A stretch of DNA of 64,000 bases from Pseudomonas orientalis (GTDB lineage Bacteria; Pseudomonadota; Gammaproteobacteria; Pseudomonadales; Pseudomonadaceae), in contig NZ_JYLM01000006.1 in assembly GCF_001439815.1 (NCBI RefSeq), positions 310,001-374,000 on the forward strand. The letters run 5' to 3'. A program made the translations under genes and the position numbers. Of the stretch, positions 17,423-24,797 are shown piece after piece; the stretch's first letter is position 1; each line of letters opens with the position of its first letter. The notes under the pieces are model-generated. The model had not been told where the DNA came from, did not search any database, and was given only the letters and a program-made list of their open reading frames with translations.

Positions 17423-17478
17423 GGGGCGGATAAAATTCGGTAAAACCTAGCACCGATAATTCAAAAACGTCAGCTCTT

Positions 17479-17645
17479 GGCCGAGGCTGTGTAAAAACGT
17501 TTTCGAGCGCGACCGGGATTCAAAACCGGATTGGAAATCGCGCATTTGCGTGAAGTCTACATCTACTGATGTGCCGATAAATTTCAGATTTAACGTAGAC
17601 GCGCGAACCTCATTTTTGACGAAGCGTTTTTACACACTCTGGGCC
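17479..17645. mobile_element. MITE-like element with inverted ends
   Basis: A 167-bp segment has ends matching in inverted orientation: GGCC..AG..TGTGTAAAAACG on the left and its complement CGTTTTTACACA..CT..GGCC on the right. No open frame of note lies inside. The ends resemble those of transposons found in Pseudomonas, so this is probably a non-autonomous derivative or an internally deleted IS. No clear target duplication was seen. Confidence 0.65.
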
Positions 17646-17728
17646 ATAAGTGGGCGGTGTGAAACATCTGAGTCGGCGTATTAGTTTATGCCGCTGAGTT
17701 AGTTTTTGACAAAAGTAAGGAGTACATA

Positions 17729-17899
17729 ATGGCTCAACTGCCATTGGCCGAGCTTGAATAAATACCATTTATCGATGTTGGTTCACTTGAGGTGCGAGTC
17801 ATTACAAGCTTAACTTTTCATGATGATGGCAAGTGGCGTTTTTGGCTAGGTGTAGGCCCAAGTGTCCGCTTAAAAGTACGCAGACCCCATCGTCCTTAA
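17729..17899 (+). pseudogene. Small gene broken by a stop codon
   Basis: GGAG and ATG start MAQLPLAELE, then TAA at 17759-17761, after which the same frame continues for 45 codons with natural composition (VEVRVITSL-like, then WRFWLGVGP) to a second stop. A good ribosome site with an early nonsense codon suggests a recently inactivated small gene. The family is not recognised. Confidence 0.4.
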
Positions 17900-18043
17900 T
17901 GCCGGGGTTCGGTAGGTGACTTGGCCAGACGCTTACGATCCAAGCTAATCCTGAATCGGTAGATTGACCCATGATACTGCTTTCTCAATAGATATTCGCG
18001 CTTTAATAAAAAATAGTCATGGGTAGTTATATAAATTGAACTT

Positions 18044-18805
18044 TCAGATCGTATAGCTTGGGCGTAATAGGGCAGGAAGCGCTTCGCTGGCCTTACCAAT
18101 CAACATCAGCTCTTTATCTGCGCCCAGTGAAACATCAGCGATGTTTACGTGTACTACTATTGCACCGGAAGACAGTGCTATTTCTGGAATGTCGGCTGCT
18201 GGCGTGATAACGCCAGATGTTCCTACGGAAATGAGCACGTCGCAGTTACGAACCTTTGCCATTGCAGTCTTCCATATCCCGACGGGAAGATCCTCCCCGA
18301 ACCACACAACACCCGGTCGAAGTCTACCGTTGCAGCGCACACATCGAGGAGGTTCTTTCTCCATGGAGTGTTCAGCAAGCTCAAATAGCCTCGGGTCTAG
18401 TTCAGCTGGCCGAGCGCACGCAAAACATTTCGGTGTTCTTAGGCTTCCATGTAAATGTATGACATCTGTCGACCCGGCACGCTCATGAAGGTCGTCGATG
18501 TTTTGCGTGACTATCGTGACATTACGCGCCGAGGTCGCCAGGCTAGCTATAGCGACATGGGCAGCATTAGGTTTGGCCAGACTTGCTTGGTTACGGCGCC
18601 AGAGGTAGAACCCCCACACTATCGCAGGACTTGCGCGAAACGCACTCGCAGTCTCTAACCGCTGCGAATCTTGTTTGGGCCAGAGCCCCGTGAGCTCATC
18701 TCGATAGGTCGGGATGCCGCTCTCAGCGGAAATTCCAGCTCCGGTAAAAAAAACTATATTGCGCGCAGCCTTTATGCAAGCTGCTGCCCGTTCCATGTCC
18801 GACAT
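18044..18805 (-). CDS. Sir2 family NAD-dependent deacylase, paired with an antitoxin-like gene
   Basis: A 253-residue sirtuin. All core motifs are present: GAGISAESGIPTYR near residue 23, TQNIDDLHERAG with the catalytic HLHGS near 115-135, a CxxC...CxxC zinc site, and WFGEDLP and GTSGVITPAA in the C-terminal half. A YxxR pair in FYLWRR, as in CobB/SIRT5 type enzymes, suggests deacylation of acyl-lysine. The start MSDMERAAAC leaves a 50-bp gap to the upstream antitoxin-like gene; a longer frame would overlap that gene. Family knowledge allows two roles: protein deacylase, or an NAD-consuming defence effector. The neighbour favours the second, by inference. Confidence 0.85.
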   Translation of the reverse strand: MSDMERAAACIKAARNIVFFTGAGISAESGIPTYRDELTGLWPKQDSQRLETASAFRASPAIVWGFYLWRRNQASLAKPNAAHVAIASLATSARNVTIVTQNIDDLHERAGSTDVIHLHGSLRTPKCFACARPAELDPRLFELAEHSMEKEPPRCVRCNGRLRPGVVWFGEDLPVGIWKTAMAKVRNCDVLISVGTSGVITPAADIPEIALSSGAIVVHVNIADVSLGADKELMLIGKASEALPALLRPSYTI

Positions 18806-18855
18806 ATAGTCTGCCCCGGTTGGGTTTAAAGGAGACTTGGGTTCAGGTGAGCCAC

Positions 18856-19320
18856 TCAAGCGTAAATTCCATGGCGAATCTGAGCTAAGTAACGTTCTAC
18901 GACCGCAAAGCCAATGGAGTTCTCGATGAGTTGAAGGGGGGCGTTGCCTGAAAAGTACCTTGAAGGCCGGCACAGCCAGTCTTCTGCAAGCGCCTGTGCA
19001 CCGAAGACTTCAGTAGCAAATTCCAACGCCTTAGCAAATTGGAAGGCGAGGGCGCTTTGGTGAGCATCGAGCCGAACACTGGCCTGTTGCCGTCTAATCA
19101 TGCCCTTGGTCTTACCTACAATCTGCTCGATTACACTTAAGGACGTGTAGAGCTTGGAGCTCGACAGCATTGACTGTACTTCCCGCAACAAAAAACCGTT
19201 TAGGACCAGCATGGCAACGTCCACGTCGCACAGATTTTCGAGCTTGTGCTTAGTCAAATACTCTGTCGGCTTCCGGTCCGATGGAGGGGCGGCCGAGGCC
19301 GTAGCCTTTAGATCGCACAT
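18856..19320 (-). CDS. Xre/MbcA/ParS-type antitoxin (DUF2384) without a RES partner
   Basis: A 154-residue protein. The central part has the Xre-like helix-turn-helix segment of this antitoxin family (GFLLREVQSM to MIRRQQASVRL), and the C-terminal 55 residues match the toxin-binding MbcA/ParS domain: AEDWLCRPSRYFSG, PLQLIENSIGF, and the end LAQIRHGIYA. ATG with GAGG six bases upstream was chosen over an upstream GTG. In known loci the next gene is a RES-domain NAD-degrading toxin; here the next gene is a sirtuin. No RES gene is visible nearby. Confidence 0.85.
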   Translation of the reverse strand: MCDLKATASAAPPSDRKPTEYLTKHKLENLCDVDVAMLVLNGFLLREVQSMLSSSKLYTSLSVIEQIVGKTKGMIRRQQASVRLDAHQSALAFQFAKALEFATEVFGAQALAEDWLCRPSRYFSGNAPLQLIENSIGFAVVERYLAQIRHGIYA

Positions 19321-19420
19321 TGAACACCTCACTAGAGACTTACTGATTTCGAGTTATAGCAAATAAAGAAAAGTGTAGAGTTTCTCTTCTCTGCCCGTGG
19401 CTGATCTCACTCCATCGCGT

Positions 19421-19891
19421 TCAGTCCTGGTGGTGCGAGCTGTTTTTCAAGTCGATCTCTGCATCGAATATCACTTGGAGTAAGGAAGCGTTTTTCAGCA
19501 CCGCTGAACCGGCAACTGTGTAGCAGTTGCCGCTACTGACATGAAAGCACTCGCACAAAGCTCCGAGTTTGGGCGACTCATGAATGGTAATTTTATCGAG
19601 AGGCTCCATCAACCATCGGCCAGTTCCATTCATGTGTGCCGGGGTGACGATCTGTACTTGCTCAAGCCGCCAACTTGGTGCTTTGCATTTTACCATTTCG
19701 GCTAGGTCTTTTGAGTGCTGGAGCATGAGCATAGAGATTTCCATCCCGGTTGCACCCTGCTGCGCCAGTTGGACGTAGAACCAGGGGTAAATAAGCTCTT
19801 GCTCAACGTATCGCCAAATCTGCGTGCCCGCATGTCGCTGATCGCCGAGGTGGGAAAACTGGACCTCAGCGCTTCGATAGGTAGTAAACAT
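19421..19891 (-). CDS. Hypothetical protein, first gene of the antitoxin-Sir2 group
   Basis: A 156-residue protein of no recognised family, mixed alpha/beta in composition, with no membrane segment. The start (MFTTYRSAEVQFS) has an excellent GGAGGGGG ribosome site; the longer frame runs back over the divergent promoter. It lies 100 bp upstream of the antitoxin-like gene on the same strand and is divergent from an XRE regulator, so it probably belongs to the same transcript as the antitoxin and sirtuin and is controlled by that regulator. Confidence 0.6.
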   Translation of the reverse strand: MFTTYRSAEVQFSHLGDQRHAGTQIWRYVEQELIYPWFYVQLAQQGATGMEISMLMLQHSKDLAEMVKCKAPSWRLEQVQIVTPAHMNGTGRWLMEPLDKITIHESPKLGALCECFHVSSGNCYTVAGSAVLKNASLLQVIFDAEIDLKNSSHHQD

Positions 19892-19904
19892 AGCCCCCTC
19901 CAAA

Positions 19905-20258
19905 ATGAACACTATAGATTGTAGCTCTATAGGGATCAAAAAGGCTTTATGGTTCCTTTTGGGAACACATAAATTGGAACTCAATGCGTCATTTGGCCTT
20001 GCTCTGAAGCGCCTACGCTCTCATAAGAAGCTGACTCAGGAGGATTTTTCTTCAATCAGTAGCCGTACGTACCTAAGCACGTTGGAACGAGGCCTCAAAA
20101 GCCCCACGCTTGAGAAGATTGATCAGCTAGCCGAAATCCTCGGCGTCCATCCTATAACGATGCTCGCAGAGGCGTATCTCATCAAGGACATGGCGGCGGA
20201 TTGCGAGAGCCTTTTAGAACGATTGAGATCCGAGCTTGATAGCCTGCCGACACGATGA
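19905..20258 (+). CDS. XRE family transcriptional regulator
   Basis: The core from FGLALKRLRSHKKLTQEDFS to LGVHPITMLAEAYL is a standard Cro/C1 helix-turn-helix, followed by a short helical tail; up to 117 residues. The first ATG would put the coding start upstream of two palindromes, so a TTG at 19974 (product starting at ELNASFGLA, about 94 residues) may be the true start. Divergent from the hypothetical gene of the antitoxin-Sir2 group, which it probably represses. Confidence 0.75.
   Translation: MNTIDCSSIGIKKALWFLLGTHKLELNASFGLALKRLRSHKKLTQEDFSSISSRTYLSTLERGLKSPTLEKIDQLAEILGVHPITMLAEAYLIKDMAADCESLLERLRSELDSLPTR
19912..19932. promoter_or_regulatory. Palindromic operator between divergent genes
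   Basis: CTATAGA and TCTATAG are perfect inverted arms around a 7-bp spacer. A second dyad, GTTCC-TTTTG-GGAAC, follows at about 19951-19965. Both lie between the strong start of the leftward gene and the helix-turn-helix of the rightward regulator, the usual place for an autoregulator site. Confidence 0.5.
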
Positions 20259-20623
20259 AGGCTAAAACCGAAGAGGCTGCTCTCGGTATTGTCCGTAGAG
20301 CTGGGGGGGTATTCAATTATGCGTATTCCACGGGTATGCCCTCTCTCATTCTCCGTGAACACCAGGTGGGGCCTGCTGATACCCTTGTCAGGAGGCCTCG
20401 GCCCACTCTCTCCAGATCCTGCGCGTTTCCCGTGCGATCCTAACAGAGAGCTCCTTTGACCATCCGCCGTGCCACTTCGCTTTGCCCTGATCGGTCCCTT
20501 GCAAAGGTTAGATTCCCACTATATTAGAAACAGACCCTTACGAACTCATAGCCTGAGATTGCGTTTGAGGGTCGATCTAATGGCCCTAAATCTGCCAGAG
20601 CAGACAAAGGGACTGGGTATCTG
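20259..20623. other. Non-coding stretch before an IS remnant
   Basis: No convincing gene. A 62-codon frame at 20255-20443 lacks a ribosome site and family features. I see no clear structured element. Confidence 0.4.
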
Positions 20624-21165
20624 TGAATCGCCCCGGGTTTTCTAGACACCTTGCAAGCTCATTGCGTAACGCTTTTCAAACTCCACCGGCGGCAGCTGAT
20701 TGTAAAACCATGCCGGCGTTTTGCGTTGTAGAACATTTCGATGTAATCGAACACATCACTACGAGCATCTTCCCGCGTGTTGTAGATTTTCCGCTTGGTC
20801 CGTTCCCGTTTCAAAAGTTGGAAAAAGCTTTCGGCCACGGCGTTGTCATGACAGTTGCCTCGGCGACTCATGCCGGCAACGAAATTGTTTGCCTTCAAAA
20901 AACTGCGCCAATCGGAGCTGCTGTACTGGCTGCCTTGGTCGGAGTGAAACATCCCCTCCTGTTTTGGTTTTCGTCTCCAAACCGCCATCAATAATGCGTC
21001 AATGGCCAAATCACTGGTCATCTGCGACTTCATTGACCAGCCAACGAGCTGACGAGAAAACAGATCCAGCACCACAGCCAAATACAGCCAGCCTTCATAC
21101 GTACGAATGTAGGTGATGTCGGTGACCGTAATGTGGTTGACCTGGCTTCAAGGAAGCCACATGGT
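20624..21165 (-). pseudogene. IS3-family transposase remnant with one IS end
   Basis: A 140-residue frame encodes the C-terminal DDE part of an IS3-family OrfB: VVLDLFSRQLVGWS, HSDQGSQYSS, and the last acidic block with NCHDNAVAESFF. The upstream frame continues only to TDITYIRTYEGW, and OrfA is missing. The 3' end is frameshifted: reading on from RRHGF, one extra T in a T-run would give FYNQLPPVEFEKRYA. The end TGTGAATCGCCCCGGG at 20622-20637 resembles an IS terminal repeat. Truncated and shifted, so inactive. Confidence 0.85.
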
Positions 21166-21234
21166 TAGGTCGATTTGCCTGTAGAAAAACTGGGTGACCA
21201 CTACAATCGTCTGCTATCAACTCAAGGATGAATT

Positions 21235-23436
21235 ATGTCCACGATCAAGCTTCCCCCAGAATCCGAAGTAGTGTCCTGGCTGCAACAGCTTATTGAGAAG
21301 GAGGAACTGCTTGAGTCGATCCAGGGGCAAGAGGCGATCACCTCCTTAACGGACGCGGTAGACCAGGAGTATTTCCTTCCATCCTTTGGTATCGATTACA
21401 TCTCTCGACGTGCTTCAGCGGAGGCGGCAGACCATGTACTGAATCGTTTGGGCTTGCTGGAGATCATCTCGATCAACACCAGCATCTCACTGACCACAGG
21501 GGAGGTGCTGCGCCCAGACATCCTTTGTTTCAACCCTGAGACGAAGACGCTCGTGGTGTTTGAGGTAAAAAGGGCCAGCGAAACCGAGCGACAGACTGTC
21601 ACAGAGCTTGCCGGCTACGAGCAGGAGCTTCGGAATATGCTCCCTTTTTTGGGCAACTTCGACGTTTGCTTCGTGGTAGTCGCGGCTGATTGGTCGACGC
21701 TTCTCGTGCATGCCGTTGGCAGCATGAACGCATGGTCGGGTAAGCAGTATTTGGCACTCAAGTTGACCAACGACGTGTCTGGGTTTGGTCTGCTAGCACA
21801 CCTCCCAGAGGCTTGGCATCTGACCGGCAGTACCAATCTACCCGTCGAAGCGCTTCCGTCAATCGATCTTTACCTTGCCTACAAAGGGATTGACGATCTC
21901 GAAAGCGAGCGAGGAGATATCGATTCCGTTGAGGGAAATGAAGACGATGAGCGCTTGCCTCCGAGGATAGTGCTTACCGCAATGGACGTAATTGCTCGAG
22001 AAGGGGATAGGGCAGGCTCGCATGGCTTTATGATGCTCTGGCGTGATGTCAATGGTTTTGGCCGTGGTCGATGGTGCATTACCCTTACTGCCATTGATCC
22101 GTATGCAATGCATTCATGGTGCCGTGATCATGGACTGCCGCAGAGGGAGTCAGAGGCGGCGACCTTCCTGCACAATCGAAGGGATGACCTTCTAGGCCAG
22201 ACACCGCAGACGGTGTACGACATTGCTAAGGCTGCATTTCCTCTGCTTAAAGAGCATTTCGATCCTGAATTTGGCGGAGACTTCCATTGGCAGTTGAAGA
22301 CTCGTCAATACCGAAATCGAGTCGTGCCGACTAGGTTCGATTTCTGGGGGGCTCTCGGGCAACATGCTCGGGAATTTGTTTCTAACCCGGCCGTTCGAAA
22401 TAATTACATGCCATTCGTTGGTCTCAATCAGCTAGATTGGACTGATCCTGCAGTTGCGATGACGTTAGTAGCGAACCTCTCGCTAGGAGCACCATTCCCT
22501 AGAGGTGTGATCAAGTGCAGCGATGCGTTTTTAACTGGCCGTGTGCTTGGGGATCTGGCCGTCGCCGCCTTCAACGCCGTTCCGGACAAAGTGCATGCTG
22601 CGAGGATTGAGCCCATGGTCGAGTGGGCTCAGTTGGAGGCGCTGCGCTTTGCGATTGAAATGAAGCAAATGTACGTCATCGCTGAAGAAGTCGTTACGCC
22701 AATGCCGATGCTGTCCAACGATCCGGCTAAGCGATTGGAGTCCACAGAAATGCTTGCCCAATGGGTCAGAGCGGATCTAATCAGTAAACAGCATCCATTT
22801 CATCAGGCGTGCTTCGACCTTGGCTACCGTCATGCATTGCTCTTCAACTTACTGAGTGAGCAAGCCATTGATCGCCTCAGTCCAGATGAGCCTAGGGCAG
22901 CTGTTTGTATCGTGCGTAGCATTCTCAAAGGGGTGCTATTACGGGCGGTGGGTAGCCAGGGGCAGGTGTTTAAATCCTCAGGCTTCCTCCAGTTAATAGC
23001 ATTCCTAGAGCCGCATTTAGGCCTTAACATTGACCTAAAAGATGAAAGTGCAGTCAGTGCAGCAATTGATGCCATCGGTGATGAAGAACTCTTGGCAGAC
23101 TTCTCTGGCACCATAGTGAAAGGTGTGGATTCAATCATCCCGGTTGTTCTTCACACAACCCGTCCTCCGTTCCCGGCGAGGGTAGATTGGGAGTGGCTCA
23201 AAGGCGGGGTAAAGGCACTGTTTGAAAGTGGAGACCATTGCCCAGCTGTGATTTTCAGTCAGGATGGAATGGTGGGCAGTGGCCGTTTAGAAGAGCCCTT
23301 CCGGTGCGTGTCTTCTATAAGTGATCCTGAGGTGGAGGTCTACGTCCTCGATGAGTCCTCTGCGCGAAACATCGCCCTCAAGTTGACATGGAATGAGCTG
23401 AAAGAATTTCACGCCAAGCGGAGTCAAGGATATTAA
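21235..23436 (+). CDS. PD-(D/E)XK nuclease-like island protein, large
   Basis: A 733-residue cytosolic protein. Residues about 95-135 read RPDILCFNPET followed by VVFEVKRASETERQT, which is the D...ExK core of a restriction-like nuclease fold; FGIDYISRRASAEAADHVL precedes it. The remaining 550 residues are unrecognised, helical and without a P-loop. AGGA precedes the ATG. It faces the retron reverse transcriptase tail to tail with 36 bp between stops, so it is not in that operon. A DNA-cleaving or DNA-sensing defence role is inferred from the motif and the context; it could be a stand-alone restriction-like factor. Confidence 0.6.
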   Translation: MSTIKLPPESEVVSWLQQLIEKEELLESIQGQEAITSLTDAVDQEYFLPSFGIDYISRRASAEAADHVLNRLGLLEIISINTSISLTTGEVLRPDILCFNPETKTLVVFEVKRASETERQTVTELAGYEQELRNMLPFLGNFDVCFVVVAADWSTLLVHAVGSMNAWSGKQYLALKLTNDVSGFGLLAHLPEAWHLTGSTNLPVEALPSIDLYLAYKGIDDLESERGDIDSVEGNEDDERLPPRIVLTAMDVIAREGDRAGSHGFMMLWRDVNGFGRGRWCITLTAIDPYAMHSWCRDHGLPQRESEAATFLHNRRDDLLGQTPQTVYDIAKAAFPLLKEHFDPEFGGDFHWQLKTRQYRNRVVPTRFDFWGALGQHAREFVSNPAVRNNYMPFVGLNQLDWTDPAVAMTLVANLSLGAPFPRGVIKCSDAFLTGRVLGDLAVAAFNAVPDKVHAARIEPMVEWAQLEALRFAIEMKQMYVIAEEVVTPMPMLSNDPAKRLESTEMLAQWVRADLISKQHPFHQACFDLGYRHALLFNLLSEQAIDRLSPDEPRAAVCIVRSILKGVLLRAVGSQGQVFKSSGFLQLIAFLEPHLGLNIDLKDESAVSAAIDAIGDEELLADFSGTIVKGVDSIIPVVLHTTRPPFPARVDWEWLKGGVKALFESGDHCPAVIFSQDGMVGSGRLEEPFRCVSSISDPEVEVYVLDESSARNIALKLTWNELKEFHAKRSQGY

Positions 23437-23472
23437 TCTGGCTCCAGTGTGGTTAACCGACGCTATCCGGCA

Positions 23473-24636
23473 TCACGGAAACAGAACGTGATCAACCAGT
23501 AACCTATCGCAAATTTGCTTGAGCTTCTGTCCGTGCTCAGCCCCCCACCGCGGTTCGATGCTGATGCCGTAGGCGATCTTGCCGCTGACATGGTTGATCA
23601 GCCCCTGAAGCGAGTTGAACCCTTTGCGCGCTGCATGGGCCTCGGCGCTGATCTTCGGATGTGACAGGTAATAGAGGTGGTCACTGACATACTTCTTGTA
23701 GGCTTTCGTGAGTCTCGGTACAGGGCCATCCACCAGCAAACCCAGCACTACCTTTCTTGTCCCAGGGGTGACGACTTTGGTTTTGGCACGGTTTAGCCAG
23801 TACCCAGCGGCAAGCAGCACCTGATTGACGGTCTGAATATGGGTGGAGGCTAAGGCTCGATCGAAAGGCTGCCTTGAAGAGAAAATCAGGTCGTCCGCGT
23901 ACCGAGTGTAGATGAGCTCATTTCTTGAGGCGAAGTCGTAGAGCTGTTCGTCGAGCGATCGCATGACTAGGTTGGCAATCTTGGGCGAGGTTGCAGCACC
24001 TTGAGGTAGATGGCCGATCCTGGAATCTTTATATGGTAAGTTCGCCGAGAGCTCCCCGCGCCAGAACTTGGTGTCTGGATTACCGCTGACGCGGGTGCGA
24101 GTGCAGAGTCTCGACAACTCAAAAGCCACAAGCGGCTGGTACCCAATTGACCTGAAAAGCTTAAAAACCTGTGGTTCCAGGATGGACTCGAAGAAATTGG
24201 TGAGGTCGAGTTTAATCATCCAGGTTGCCTGGCAGTGCACGCTAGCCGCTTCCAAAACGCCGTTGCGCTCATCATAGGCATAGCTCGCATGGTGAGGCGT
24301 GAGGTTCGACAGGATGTGCTTGTTGATCCATCGCTGAGCTCGGAGCAGCTCAGGACTTGGGGCGCAGATGTATCGGAAGCGATCAGGGCTGTGGCCCGCG
24401 TTGGCCTTTTGTAGCCTGAACACGGTGTATGCTTCTGTCTGGTACGTTCTGCCAATGGTTCTGTGCAGAAAGGGGTAAGGAACGCCTGTCAGGTTGGCCA
24501 GGTGCTTGAGCGAGAAGACAGGGGGACAATCATCATGCATTTCAGCGGCGATCTTCACCGCGTTCTGTAGAACGTCCTCAGGAATGCCTGCGGCACGTCC
24601 TGCTTTTAAATAGGGCTGAGGGCTCCAGCGTTTCAT
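23473..24636 (-). CDS. Retron reverse transcriptase
   Basis: A 387-residue RT of usual retron size without a maturase or endonuclease domain. Motifs in order: DLTNFFESI (catalytic Asp), LPQGAATSPKIANL, YTRYADDLIFSS (YADD near residue 242), then the segment RKVVLGLLVDG in the place of the retron VTG region, and a helical thumb. Retron RTs copy part of an adjacent ncRNA into msDNA, which restrains a toxic effector until phage attack. The ncRNA candidate lies immediately upstream, and a phosphoribosyltransferase-like gene lies above that. Confidence 0.92.
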   Translation of the reverse strand: MKRWSPQPYLKAGRAAGIPEDVLQNAVKIAAEMHDDCPPVFSLKHLANLTGVPYPFLHRTIGRTYQTEAYTVFRLQKANAGHSPDRFRYICAPSPELLRAQRWINKHILSNLTPHHASYAYDERNGVLEAASVHCQATWMIKLDLTNFFESILEPQVFKLFRSIGYQPLVAFELSRLCTRTRVSGNPDTKFWRGELSANLPYKDSRIGHLPQGAATSPKIANLVMRSLDEQLYDFASRNELIYTRYADDLIFSSRQPFDRALASTHIQTVNQVLLAAGYWLNRAKTKVVTPGTRKVVLGLLVDGPVPRLTKAYKKYVSDHLYYLSHPKISAEAHAARKGFNSLQGLINHVSGKIAYGISIEPRWGAEHGQKLKQICDRLLVDHVLFP

Positions 24637-24797
24637 CTACCTTTAGATTCCGCCTGGCGGATGAGAGCCTTAAAATAGCCAGACATCGATAGCGTCATTT
24701 TAAGGCTCTTAACCTCCTGTCAGCGTGAGATCGTTCCAACGGAAAGCAGAGTTTGCTCCCTAAACGTCCCGCACAGCGTGCGGGATACTAGATTCCG
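24637..24797 (-). ncRNA. Putative retron msr-msd RNA
   Basis: The 161-bp gap between the effector stop and the RT start contains two strong hairpins on the minus strand. One is near the 5' end: TCCCGCAC/GTGCGGGA with a 3-base loop, 24767-24785. The other is a long msd-like stem with perfect 12-bp arms (AGAGCCTTAAAA and complement) and a 22-base loop, 24664-24709. The short direct repeat TAGATTCCGC bounds both ends. The position directly 5' of an RT fits msr-msd. I could not find a clear a1/a2 inverted pair, so exact ends are uncertain. Confidence 0.6.
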
